DNA of 64,000 nucleotides from Nelumbo lutea. Lineage: Eukaryota > Streptophyta > Magnoliopsida > Proteales > Nelumbonaceae. Location: the NCBI GenBank assembly GCA_022828595.1, contig JAKGHH010000002.1, positions 104,157,254-104,221,253 on the forward strand, in the 5' to 3' direction. The position numbers were made by a program, and so were the translations under genes. Each line of letters begins with the position of its first letter. The stretch's first letter is position 1. Under the pieces are notes generated by a model. The model did no database searches. It worked only from the letters and a program-made list of their open reading frames with translations, and was not told the origin of the DNA. Below are positions 1 through 10,416 of the stretch, in pieces.

Positions 1-592
1 ATTCTGTACTTTTTTGTTAGGTATTAAGTTTTCTCTCCTTAATCCTTATATTTGATAAAATAGACTACAGAGGGAGTTATATATTCACCCAAATACCCAT
101 ATATATAGCAGTTTCTAGCCCTACTAGGTATCTTTCCCACCAGAAAACAGGAAGAATTATGTTAGCAGGGGGGGATGCCAATGCGTAAAGGGTTGAGTGC
201 TGGCATTGCTCAAAGGACAAGCCTTCTCACTACTTTTAATTTCTATTCATTATAGTGAGAGACTTGTTGGCAAAGCCCATGTTTGAATCCTCTCCAGATC
301 CAGAAAGAGAAAATGGGGGTGTTTTAATAATCTATGAGTTACAGAATAACCTTTTTTTTTCTGTTAAAAAAAGGGAAAAGCAAATATAGAATATTATCGT
401 GCATTAATTCTGTATATATATACAAGTTCAGTGATCAGTGGTTGGATCTATATATATACAAGTTCAGTCTGCCAGGCTATGGACTTAATTAAACAAATAT
501 TATCGTGCATTAATTCTGTATATTATATACGGGTAGCTTTCTGCAACTCAGAAGCTAGAACTCTTTGTGTGGTGGAGAAGCGGAAGCCGGCC
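1..592. other. AT-rich flank, no gene recognised
   Basis: No gene is recognised in this stretch. It holds short AT/TATA runs (about 400-475), and one roughly 25-base string containing attatcgtgcattaattctg occurs twice (near 392 and 499), which points to a small local duplication. Confidence 0.4.
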
Positions 593-1027
593 ATGGTGGT
601 GAGTCTGAAGGAGACGGAGGGGCCTTGCCCTCGCCTAGTTCATGCACTTACACTCTGCCTGCTAACCACCACCGTGGTTTCAAAAACTATGCCTTTCCAC
701 TCGGCCTTCCATGACAAGTTCAACAACCTGCTGTTCTTCCGACCAGCCCTGCCGCTGCCATGTTCTCCGACGTACTGCAGTGTTCCACATGATCGAAGGC
801 TTTTAACGTCGCCACCATACCTTTCCCACCCATCATCACCTCCTTCTCCATCTGCAACTCCGGCATACTATTACAGATCTCAGCCACCTCCACCACCTTC
901 CCCGTCTCCACCATACTATTACAGGCCGCCTCTGGCAATATCACCATTGTTGGGTTCTCCATTATACGGACCACCAAATTCTCCCTTGGCCACATTAACT
1001 CCCACTCGTCCCACTTACAGACTCTAG
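593..1027 (+). pseudogene. Extensin-like Pro/Tyr-rich cell-wall protein, frameshifted at its 3' end
   Basis: From the ATG at 593 the frame runs 144 codons. An N-terminal stretch (about residues 14-30) has a hydrophobic LTLCLLTTTVVS core that could be a signal peptide. The C-terminal third is rich in Ser, Pro and Tyr, with extensin-type blocks such as PPPPPSPSPPYYYRPP. Extensins are secreted hydroxyproline-rich wall glycoproteins cross-linked through Tyr. The frame stops at 1025, but the +1 frame just downstream (about 1029-1085) keeps the same composition (TPPPPRLRYYHKLRPPL), so a frameshift probably ended the original gene. The spacing of SPPPP modules is irregular, so it could also be a chance proline-rich ORF. 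The longer frame starting at 431 is AT-rich upstream sequence and I did not use it. Confidence 0.45.
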
Positions 1028-1539
1028 ACTCCACCACCTCCACGACTGCGTTATTACCACAAGCTTCGGCCACCACTCTCACAATCCGTAATGGTTTTAT
1101 AAATGACAATGTGACGACTGACGACTGCACAGGGGTATTGATTACAATTTATTTGAAGTGGTATTTGCTAAGTTGTTCTTCAAGCAGTCTAAATTCAAGT
1201 CCATTCTGGCCTTTTCTTTTCTTTTGAGGTTCTTTTCAGTGATCACGTGGGCATTATACACTCATCATTTCAGGTTTCAGATCTGCAACCTTAATTTGGT
1301 GGTCAATTAATGGAATGAAAACCGGAAAAAGCTCTTTATTAAGAAAGGAGGGAGGATGTAGAAGAATTCTTCTAGCAATAAGAATTCAAACTTCAGAGAG
1401 ATTACTTGTAAATTTATTTTTTGATGATGATCCTAGTTAAACTTGTAGTTGTCCGTTTCAGAAAATAATTATGTAATTGAATGAATGTTCATGTGATGAG
1501 CCCCCTTCATTCATACATCTTAGTTGTGTTTATTAATCC
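1028..1539. other. Intergenic, nothing recognised beyond the extensin-like tail
   Basis: Positions 1029-1085 continue the proline-rich coding pattern in a shifted frame. The remainder, to about 1539, is AT-rich with no coding, RNA or terminal-repeat signal that I can support. Confidence 0.35.
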
Positions 1540-1960
1540 ATTTTTATAAGAAATACTATTTTCAGTGGTTTCTGTGTTTTCTCAAAATAGGGACCTCCAT
1601 GAATGATCCCATTAAAGCCTTTGCTCTCTCTGGTTCGATTACACCCAGCTTCTAGGATAGAAAAACCCCATAGATATCAATATCACCTCATACCTACCAA
1701 AGAGATGATCCTGCATCAAAGGATGACCCATTTCATATTAGGAGGGAGACTTAACCCATGACCAAGAAACAGAGTCCTCTGTCAAGCATAGAGTCCAATT
1801 TAATAATTGATGTGCATTCTAACCTTGATCAGGAAGGACTGATTTCTGGTTCACCAATTGGTTGCCTAATTAGTCTGATTTGAACGACCACTTAATGTGG
1901 GATCTTCTTATTTGAATATTAAAAATAAGAATTTTGAAATGTGAAAATAAATTTATGTTG
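1540..1960. repeat. Dispersed direct repeat, copy 1 (partner at 9180-9605)
   Basis: About 420 bases align closely with 9180-9605 in the same orientation, for example aatactattttcag near the start, attacacccagcttctagg near 1640 versus attacacccaacttctagg in the partner, and gttgcctaattagtctgatt near 1860 in both. At 9.18 kb the block directly follows the 3' LTR-like part of a dead copia element, so both copies may be LTR or flanking sequence of the same family. No protein is encoded. Confidence 0.7.
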
Positions 1961-2149
1961 CAAAAGATCAAATCTGTGTTTTAAAAGGTGTGGGAGGTGT
2001 GCCTCTAAGCGAGGCGCTCCCAAAATGCCGTGAGGCGTATGCCAGAGGTGCTAACACCTCTAAGGCATACATCTCTTGCACTTTTTTCATGAGGTGTGCT
2101 AGAGGCGTACGCCTCATGCACATCATGCACATCTTATATGAAAGGATAG

Positions 2150-2295
2150 AAAAAAAGAAAGAAAAAAGAAAAAAAAGGAAAAGAAAGGAAAGGAAAAGAA
2201 AGGGAAGGGAAAGAAAAAGAAAAAGAAGAAAAAGGAGAAAAGGAAAGAAAAGGAAAGGAAAGGGAAGGGAAGAAAAGATAAGGGGAAAGAAAGTG
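2150..2295. repeat. Purine-only A/G low-complexity tract
   Basis: This is a run of about 140 bases that is almost purely A and G on the plus strand, with GGAAA and AAAGA variants. It creates false Lys/Arg-rich or Phe/Ser-rich ORFs on the two strands. Such homopurine tracts can form triplexes, and no gene is supported here. Confidence 0.85.
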
Positions 2296-2399
2296 GTTTG
2301 CCCCTGCCCCCCCTTCAGCTCGCCCCCCAAACCCTGGCCCCTTTCCGATGCAGCCCAATTTGTTTCTTTTTTTTTTTTGAGTTAGGGCGAGCTCACTTC

Positions 2400-2984
2400 G
2401 CTCACTTGCCTTGCCACATGACATATGACAAATTGAAACTTGCCATGTTGCATGCTGACATGGCATATTAGGATATAGTTCTGATTTGTATCAATTGTTT
2501 TCTCAAAAAAGGCTATAGTTTTAAAACTCTTAACAAATAAGATTTTTAGATTTAGGAGCAGTTTCTTTTAAGAAAAAAAAATGAAGTTTTATTAAAGATC
2601 ATAAAGGGGGGCATAAGACCTGACCCTCAAAATTATACAAGTAGCAACAATCATATAAACTTGTGATAAAGAAGAAACAAAACCAAGAAACAAATCAAAA
2701 TCATAAATAATAGGGATGGTAACTTTTGTTTATTCTTTATGATCTTTAAACTTCTAGTGGGAATGACTTCTAGACCTCTTTAGACTTAGAATTCTTTTTA
2801 TCTTCTTATTATCCACCGACACCCAACCTTGATTTAGGTCATTGCTTTTTTTTTCTGTGTATCACTTGGGTTCTCACCATTTCAAGTGCCTATCCTCATG
2901 GGGGTGGCTACATAACCATCATCAGTTGCGTTTATTACTTCAACTTCTCTTTGTACTTTGAAGATAAAAAATACTAATTTTCTC
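2400..2984. other. Possible 3' tail of the LINE-like element; no gene
   Basis: Read on the minus strand, this region follows the degenerate ORF1-like gene. It contains TTTAATAAAACTTC (plus 2584-2600) next to a homopolymer run, as in a 3' untranslated region. No coding signal is seen. Confidence 0.3.
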
Positions 2985-4510
2985 TTACATATTTTTTCCA
3001 ACACCAATCGTCAAATCATCATAGTAAAAAATGGTCACATTAGGTCGCAAAGGATTCAATTTTTTTTCATATGTTTGCTTTGAATCCCTTTGTGTTTCTA
3101 TTGCTTGGTGGTTCTGAATAGGATTGTCCTCATTGAGAACAATTGGGTCCTCAGTCGTTCCAGTGCTCCCTTCATTAAGATCAACATTTTGTTCCATGTT
3201 TTGATCTTCTTATCTCTTTTCTGATTCTATGTTGGCATTCTGTTGATCATCTTTTGGACTTTGACAATGAACCATATCAGCCTCAGTAGTTTCATCATCT
3301 TCCCCCATAATAGTGGCACTTTTAATCTCATAGGAAACAACTATTTTAGGCTTTTAGCAATATTGGTGATATGAATTGTGCATTCAATTGGAGCAATTGA
3401 AACAGTCTTGCACCACCTATGTCTCTTTTTGAGTACCATTGTTTCTTCCCAATGATCAACTTTTTTGGCTCCTGTGTTTCCAATATTTCCTTTACTCAAC
3501 TAGAGATGATTGTATCCACAATTGTTGGAGTAACTTCCTCATGGACTTGAATAGTAATGATCGAAGGAGAGGGATCCTCTAGACTAGCATTCACTTTAGG
3601 ATTGATGTTTGTAGGCATCTCATTGGATCTGTTGTCTTCATTTACTTTAGTTGCCTTGCCTTTTCTGAAATCACACAACAAGACCCAGTCTTGACTTTGA
3701 ACAAGCTTAGGATGAATGAGTTTTTTGGAAAGCTACACAGAAGTCTCAACCTTTTTCTTTTCTTTATTATGTTTGCATTCATTGGATCCGTGTCCAATCT
3801 TGAAATAGGATTCACATAATGTAGAGAGGTTTTCATAATCAATGATTTTCCAAAAACCATCTCAACCAAAGACAATCCCAAACCTTCTAGGATAGAGACG
3901 AAGAAAGTCTAATTCAACACAAATCCTAGCTGCCATAGTAGCAATGTCGAACTTTAGAACAAGCTGATGGCCTGAGCAATAGAATGGAGTAGTCGTTCCA
4001 CATAAAAATTAACAGGGAGGTATGAAGAGTTAATCCATACTAGGATGATGTTGGGTTCCAAACCAGGTTTGAAGTTAGGGACCCACTTGAATGATTGAAA
4101 GATGAAGGATTTAATTCTAAAAGCTTCTCAAAGCCAAAGTTTTAATAAACCTCCTCTTTTGCAAATCTGATTAAAATATGTTTAGAGTCCAAAGCAGTTA
4201 CCCACATTTCATTTTTCAAAGAAAATGACTTACAAATGAAATCTTTTAATGTAGGAAGAGCAGGTTGTCTGATCACACATTTGCCTATTAGAACCCATTT
4301 GAAAAGATCATACAACTATTGAAGGACCTCTTCAAGGAAAATGATTGCTATTTCACCTTTCTTCAACAAGGGAGAAATAACTAGCACTTGTAGAGACGGT
4401 GTGACAATTAGAGAAAGCTTAGAAAGTATGGTTACAAAAGAGGGTTTCTGGGGAGGATCCTCATTGAGGTTTTCCATGAGGAAGAGGAGGATGATGCCTA
4501 GGGTTTCACA
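2985..4510 (-). pseudogene. DUF4283 / zinc-knuckle ORF1-like gene of a plant LINE, degenerate
   Basis: On the minus strand, starting near 4550 (MAPKSQYASVEP then a stop), scattered frames give the order expected for plant DUF4283 proteins. First come DFICKSFSLKNEMWVTALDS and KHILIRFAKEE (about 4250-4140), then the VWINSSYLPVNFYVERLLHS block (about 4045-3990), then AARICVELDFLR (about 3935-3900). A knuckle-like YFKIGHGSNECKH follows (about 3805-3770), in which the first Cys is replaced by Tyr. After that comes a polar, Ser/Glu/Asn-rich tail ending near 2985. At least four in-frame stops and a frameshift are present. The family is the gag-like ORF1 of plant LINEs, an RNA-binding partner of the reverse transcriptase. 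No ORF2 follows, so this is a fragment or an ORF1-only copy. Confidence 0.65.
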
Positions 4511-4559
4511 TCCCTAGGGTTCAACCGATGCATATTGAGATTTAGGAGCCATTAGGTTG

Positions 4560-5540
4560 GGTTAGTTGGCTTTGGACTAAGAACTGATTATCTAACCACA
4601 AATATATAAAATATATAGCATTTTCACCCCCATTCCAATCTATTTTCATACCAAATAACATAAGCCAAGAGGGTGAAAATTTTAAAATAACAAATAGTAA
4701 TTTAACATTAAATATAAGGCTCCAAATCTACTATAACCTACTATTGTCCAAGAAGAAGTGGAAGAGGGGCACTAAAGGGCGGACTGGATGCAGCTAAGAT
4801 TGGAAGAGGTCCTATGTGCTACAATTTGCAAAAATATGAGGCCATAGTGTGCTATATTATTTCAGTTTGTCTTTCTATTGTCTTGAGGAGGCCATGCCCT
4901 GCTATCTTATTACACTTTTTGCTATGATAAATAGAAGAGACATCCATTACTACATGGTCTGGCACAAGAAACATAGATCTCACTTTAATTGGCTTTAGTG
5001 TGGATGCTTTTCTGCTGAAACATAAGAAATGGCTAATGAGGATCATGCAAGTCATTTTGCCTTTGGGGAGCAAGACAACTACAATACTGGGTTAACTAGA
5101 AGTTTAAAAGAGTGCAGTGAAAATCATCAAATAAGACAATGCAATTATGAAAACATCCAAGCTACATATGCATGTTCATCTTATTTATTCTCCTTCTTTG
5201 ATCATGCAGGACTGAAGATTATCCTGTCCTTCCCTTTTCACTCAGTCATGAGGTTAACACTTGTGGAGTTATAAGACATATATAACTCTTCCCACCAAAA
5301 TAGAAATTCGGTCAAATGATGAGATATGAAATGGAACATGATCACAGTAGCCATGTAGTAAAGCACAGTTAGACAACTATTGTAATTAAATTATTATACG
5401 AAAATAGAGAGTTTGAAGAAAAGCCTAGTGATTCTTATGGTTGGGTTGGTTCATGTATTTATAGTAACTCATGTAGAGTTTGTGATTTACAAGGAGTGTA
5501 AAAGATAAGTTTACAAAGAGATAAGTGATAAGAAATGATG
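4560..5540. other. Intergenic, nothing recognised
   Basis: This stretch is AT-rich. Short ORFs on both strands (for example 4852-5073 minus and 5029-5274 plus) show no family motif and no compositional support. Confidence 0.4.
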
Positions 5541-7402
5541 GTGTAGGTATATACCGCTCACTCAGACCCTTAAAGAACACTTAGACATCAGGATTAACAC
5601 CACAGAAGCATATGCAAGCAGCTTGCAATTGACCCACATGTTGCGATGAAATTGCGACAATGTCACCTCTGCAATGAATCCGCAATACACAAAGCAAAAC
5701 CAAGATAAACCTACGGTCAACTAAGCCCAGTTAGTGCCTGAACCTAAAGAAACCCCCACAAGGACCTGTCCAAAGGACCCAGGCTCACCTGAGCGTGCGA
5801 TAAATCTACACTCGCTACAACATGCGATGAATTCACAGCTTGTGAGCCCACTCCTGACGACGGGTTAGAAGGAACAGCAGGCTAAGCCCATGGTGAGGCC
5901 TGCTGTGCCCGGACGCACACAGACCCACGACAGCAAAGAACCCTACAAGCTAACACGTGGAATCTATGAAGCACCAGCTACCGAATGGTGACATCACCAT
6001 TGCCACATAAGATTAGTTATAACACACGAAAAGGTAGTAGCACACATGAGTAATGAGGGATCTCGAGGATAAGGAAAGCTAGTCCCTGAGAAGATCCTCA
6101 TGAAACATGTGGCGATACCCCAGTAGCACATCCAATAATTGATAGCAAATCAAATATTCCCTTCCCCGATACGAAGCGAATATCTTCATCTCCTACCTTT
6201 TAGGATCTTGGGATCCCATCCATAAATAGGGATTCTCCTCGTATCAGAGGTCATCCGATACCAAGCAATCTGTTACCTAGTACACTGAGTTATCCCCATT
6301 TCCTGCATCCTCAACCCAAAGATCCTCACTTCCCTATCCACAAGACCCTTCTCTGTCTTTCTTAGAGACCATTCCTCACCCCAACCTTACCCCTCCTACA
6401 TATGGTGCACGATCTAGCGGCTCTCATGTGGCAGATAACTTGGACGACGAATTGGAAGTTTACTCTGTCGGTGGCTGAGCTAAGTTTGGTCGAGCCAAGT
6501 CTGGTTGAGCTATGTGATTCTGCAAGAGAGAGAGTTAGAGTGCCCGGGTTGCTTTTAATTGGGGTGAGCACTCCAATGCTTAAGTCAATGAAGAGTACTT
6601 AAAGATTCTCAACAGATTAGAGAGTGCGAGAGAGTAATCGTGCGTACTTCTTGAAGTGGAAATGCGACATTTATATAGGTGTGAGTGGTCGAAGACCTCC
6701 TATAACGGGTCCCTAACTCTCTTAGATCCATTTTTGTTAAGTCGTAGGAGAGTAAAGATGTCGGTTACGTAATCTGCACTAAGGGCTAAGGTCCATCCGA
6801 TTGACTTTAATGTGCGTGATGCAGGTAAGTCGGCCTAACTGTCGACACATTAATATTCTGGAGAACTCGTTCTGGAAATGGATTGATGTGACAAGTCAGC
6901 GAGTGTGCCTTGTAGGTCGCCAATAATACCTTTCTAGCTTGGTGGTCTCCAAGGTAGGTCGGTCCTTGCTCAGAGGTCCTTCAGGTCAGCCAGGCCTAGG
7001 TACCTTAGGTCGGCCTTGGAGAGGAACTACTAGCCGACCTTCTGAGGTGGTCCGCTTACTCAATGCCAAGGTGTCATTTGGAAGCCATGTGTCGTGATGC
7101 AATTTGGAGGACTAAATTACCCTTCATCAATTCCCCACTTCCGATCAGTGTCAACTTGGCGAAGGGAGTAACTCTCAATATGGTAATTGGTTCGGCTGGT
7201 TTGTAAGTTGCTTAGTTTGCACACTTGATCCAGTTCGAGAATAGGCAAGACCACGACAAATTCAAATTTTAAAATTTTAAAAGGGGTATGCTAGATGTTC
7301 GCGCAAAGGTCAAAATTCAAATAGCCAACGCAAGGTGCTGCCTTCTTAGTCGTCGATTCGCTAGTAGCGTGCCATAGTCATTGATTCTTCTTCCCAACAG
7401 AC
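5541..7402. repeat. Gypsy-type retroelement noncoding sequence (LTR/UTR-like)
   Basis: Base composition changes here to GC-richer sequence with repeated words such as aggtcggcc, and a TATA-like ataaatag at about 6222. It leads into the orphan antisense-ORF fragment at 7587. No long frame is present. I infer that it is the untranslated and LTR part of an old gypsy element, and I found no clear terminal boundaries. Confidence 0.35.
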
Positions 7403-7410
7403 TATAAATA
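7403..7410 (+). promoter_or_regulatory. TATA box upstream of the orphan gypsy extra ORF
   Basis: TATAAATA lies about 177 bases before the ATG at 7587 and is followed by a leader with pyrimidine-rich stretches. This matches the idea that the extra ORF of such gypsy elements has its own promoter. It rests on sequence and position only. Confidence 0.4.
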
Positions 7411-7586
7411 AGGGGTCCCCACCGAGGTCCCACTCACACTATTTTGAAGCTTTCACCAAGGTAAAGAGTGACAAGTTAGAGGAGAGCTCTATTGGAGAAT
7501 CGTCTTCATTCACCTCTCAAGGTCTGTTTGTCAGCGATGTTGACTTTCTATTTCCCAACAACTAGTGAGTCACTTCCTTTGTAGCA

Positions 7587-8241
7587 ATGTCTTTTGGTCC
7601 TTCTGAGGGTAGGACATTGAATTTTAGATGGGTGAGAGGGGAGGTCTCGTCATGGGACCAAGAGGGTTCTCAGTCCGAGACCTTGACGTCTCTGCTAGAG
7701 GCGGAGGTGGACGCCCAAGAGGAGGAAACCCCATCCGGTCAATTTGAGCTGACTAATGAACACATAGTGGAGTTATATACCGTATACCAAATACCTAGTG
7801 AGTTGATTGTATCCAGCCCGACCCAGATCACTTCCCATGGACTCACAGCCGAGGTGAGGTCTGTGTTTTTGAGGAGGCACTAGTTGTCGGACTTCGTTTT
7901 CCCTTGCACCTCCTTATTCTTGCGGTGCTTTCATTTTGTGGTGTTCATAATATGTAGTTCGGACACTTATAGGGCTGATCTCCATGTGTCATCACCTTAA
8001 TTTTCCTTTAGACTTAGATATCTTCTCCAGGCTGTGTACTATGAAGAAGGTCTCCCACATGCCCTATTGTTTTTATTTTCCCTTCCTCTGTGGCTACAAC
8101 CTGTTAGATGGCTTTCCCTCTAAGATCAAAGATTGGAAAAATAGATACTTCTTCCTTTCTCATAGGACCGGCCAGAACATGGATACCGTATGGTGGAGGG
8201 ATTGCTGGAAGTTTATTGTAGAGTTCAATGAGGATCTATGA
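7587..8241 (+). pseudogene. Fragment of gypsy extra ORF (PF04195-like 'putative gypsy type transposon' domain)
   Basis: Two adjoining frames (7587-7883 and 7984-8241) together resemble the N-terminal half of the extra proteins found in Tat-like gypsy elements. The sequence has an acidic N-terminus, then LTNEHIVELYTVYQIPSELI, and later a segment with PSKIKDWKNRYFFLSH. The Trp-Lys-x-Arg-Tyr/Phe-Phe-Phe block is a hallmark of these proteins. A stop at 7881-7883 and a gap of about 100 bases break the gene. Its function is unknown even in intact elements. Nothing of gag or pol from the same element is recognisable next to it, so it is an orphan fragment. The related ORF on the minus strand at 57.8-62.1 kb supports the assignment. 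Confidence 0.5.
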
Positions 8242-8419
8242 CTTGAAGTGCAACGCTTCGTGCGTCGGCGTTTTCAAGTAGATAATTTCTTAATTGAGTA
8301 AATGCTTATTCAAGTCAGCCTGAGCCACGTGGGTAGGTCGGCCAATATGTCTTTTGCATTTTTCTTTGAAATTTAATTTTAGCTCAACTTAGTGATTTAG
8401 TGCTAAGGGCCTAATGTCA

Positions 8420-8910
8420 TTCTGATTGGGTTGGTTCTCTATTTACACGACACTCTACTACTGGCTATTCCACCACTCTTGGTCACTCTCCACTTTCATG
8501 GAAGTCAAGGAAGGAGTTCACTGTATCTCGATCCTCCGAAAAGCTAAATATCATTCCATGGCAGTAGCTACTAGTGAACTACAATGGCTTCATCTGCTCT
8601 TTAGTGACTTGGACCTCCATCACCCTCAACACATGGAACTCTATAGTAACAACAAAGTTTCTTTACATATTGCTGTCAGCCCGATTTCCATGAATGCATT
8701 AAGCACGTCAAGATCGATTGCCAAATCATTAGACATCATCTTCAATCTAGAATTATTACTGCTACTCATTTACCGATTACACTTCAACCAGAAGACATTT
8801 TCATCAAAGCTCTTGGGAAAGATCAGTTTACTGCATTGATATCCAAGTTGAGCATTGCCAAACTCCATTCTAGCTCCAACTTGAGGAGGCACATTACAAT
8901 ATGGAATTAG
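8420..8910 (+). pseudogene. Ty1/copia RNase H terminus, degenerate
   Basis: Shifting frames recover the end of a copia polyprotein. RHSTTGYSTTLGHSPLSWKS (about 8445-8505) is followed by SMAVATSELQWLHLLFSDL (about 8560-8610), LYSNNKVSLHIAVSP, and finally EDIFIKALGKDQFTALISKL. These match the RNase H and C-terminal blocks normally written TGYxxxLGxSLISWKSKKQ, CDNxAAxHIAxNP and ADIFTKALG. Asn replaces Asp in the CDN block. Several frameshifts make it non-functional. It is followed by a purine-rich ttgaggaggc and then an LTR-like TGTTAG start at 8918. Confidence 0.7.
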
Positions 8911-8917
8911 CGTCTTC

Positions 8918-9145
8918 TGTTAGTTAGTTACCAAGAATCGTGGGTTGTTTTAACTTTTAACCATGTGATTCATTTCAATTTTCTTGATTCTTCTTTCCAG
9001 AAACTTCCTATTGTATCTATTGAAACCACGAGATCAGTTAGTTAGTTATCAAGAATCGTGGGTTGTTTTAACCATGTGATTCATTTCAATTTTCTTGATT
9101 CTTGATTCCAGAAGCTTCCTTTGTATCTATTGAAACCACGAGATG
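8918..9145 (+). repeat. 3' LTR-like start of the copia remnant with internal tandem duplication
   Basis: TGTTAGTTAGTTA starts just after the copia terminus and purine tract. A unit of about 110-118 bases (8919-9036) is repeated immediately as 9037-9145, each ending in attgaaaccacgagat. The two units differ by a few substitutions and small gaps. Confidence 0.6.
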
Positions 9146-9179
9146 ATTGGATTTCTTATGCTCTCATCTCATTTTAGAC

Positions 9180-9605
9180 CAATTATATAGGAAATACTAT
9201 TTTCAGAGGTTTCTGTGTTTCCTCCAAGAAGAGACCTCATGAATAAGACCACTGAAGCCTTTGCTCTCTTTGGATCAATTACACCCAACTTCTAGGATAA
9301 AAAACCCCCTTTCTATCAATATTACCTCATACCTACCAAAACGATTATCTTACATCAAAGAATGGCCCATTTCAGATTTATTAGGAGTAAAACCTAAACG
9401 CGACCAAGTAACAAAGTCCTCTGTCAAACTCAGAGTCCAATCTAACAGTTGATGTGCATTCTAACCTTGATCAGAAGGACTGATTTCTGGTTCATCAATT
9501 GGTTGCCTAATTAGTCTGATTTGAACCACCATTTAATTTGGGATCATCTTGTTTGAACTATGAACATTAAAAATAAGAATTGTGAAATGTGAAAATAAAT
9601 TCACT
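9180..9605. repeat. Dispersed direct repeat, copy 2 (partner at 1540-1960)
   Basis: This is the partner of the 1.54-1.96 kb block and continues directly from the copia LTR-like region. A short perfect hairpin lies downstream (stem atgctatcttg / caagatagcat, about 9714-9748). The stretch 9605-9815 is otherwise empty. Confidence 0.65.
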
Positions 9606-9814
9606 TTGTAGAAGGTCAAGTAAATAAGATTTATTTTTTTCATTCTAATTTGTTTCTATAACAAATGGGAACAAGGTAAAATTCTACAACAGAAAATGTT
9701 TGTAACCATTGAATGCTATCTTGCTTCTAGAAAAACAAGATAGCATTACAAGTTACTGAATAGAGGCTAATAATATTTTAAATATAAGTTCTGTTTGTTA
9801 AAGGTTGTCCACAA

Positions 9815-10411
9815 CCTTTTATATGGCACTAGGTATAAAGATGTCCACAACCAGAAGAATTCCTCCAAACGTTTTAAGGTTGTTATTCCTTTACTCCTAT
9901 TTTAGTTTTAATCCATTCTATATAGAAAACTGCGGTAGTCCAAGTTAGGTCCATGGTGAGTGATATATAACAAATTGAAAACTCATCACAAGAGGTGTTG
10001 GGAGCTCTAGAATTATCACGTCACTGCACTTCTGACATGCCAAAGAGACTGCTGACAATGTTTGAAGTTGTTCAATCTCTTCAGTCCCTGAACTCTGACC
10101 CAAATTCCTATTTCTGTTTTTGGTAATGGCATATTTCTACACCCATTCAAACCCAACCAGGAATAAAAGCAGTTAAATCAGGGATTTCCCCTCTACCTTT
10201 GTAAATTGAACTCTAGTTTTTACTGTTCATTTTCCATTTTTTATGCTTTTGGGCATGGCTCCTTTCACAATCAATACTAGAAGATCCTTCTGGATCTTGA
10301 TCAATAAAATTATTTACCGTATTGATGCAAATCATCATCTGCTATTTCCAAACTGCTGTTTGTTATGTAACACGATATGGTTGTATTGTATCTTCTTGAA
10401 GAAAAAGCGAG
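9815..10411 (+). pseudogene. RLK remnant A: end of kinase domain and 3' region
   Basis: This segment matches 45,827-46,915 (copy C) but lacks about 487 bases of it. What remains of the coding part is the kinase C-terminus (SQEVLGALELSRHCTSDMPK in copy C), with a frame break (ctgacccaaa versus ctatgaccca). The kinase-like core is missing. It continues past the inserted solo LTR as 12,377-13,180. It is dead and would encode no kinase. See copy C for the family. Confidence 0.7.
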
Positions 10412-10416
10412 AGAGG
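10412..10416. repeat. Target-site duplication AGAGG, left
   Basis: AGAGG directly before the TG end of the solo LTR is repeated at 12,372-12,376. The unoccupied paralogous site at 46,925-46,929 has a single AGAGG. Confidence 0.9.

Noticed and set aside
1990..2466. Long Lys/Arg-rich (plus) and Phe/Ser/Leu-rich (minus) ORFs
   Set aside because: They are translations of the A/G-only tract in different frames and have no start context or family motif.
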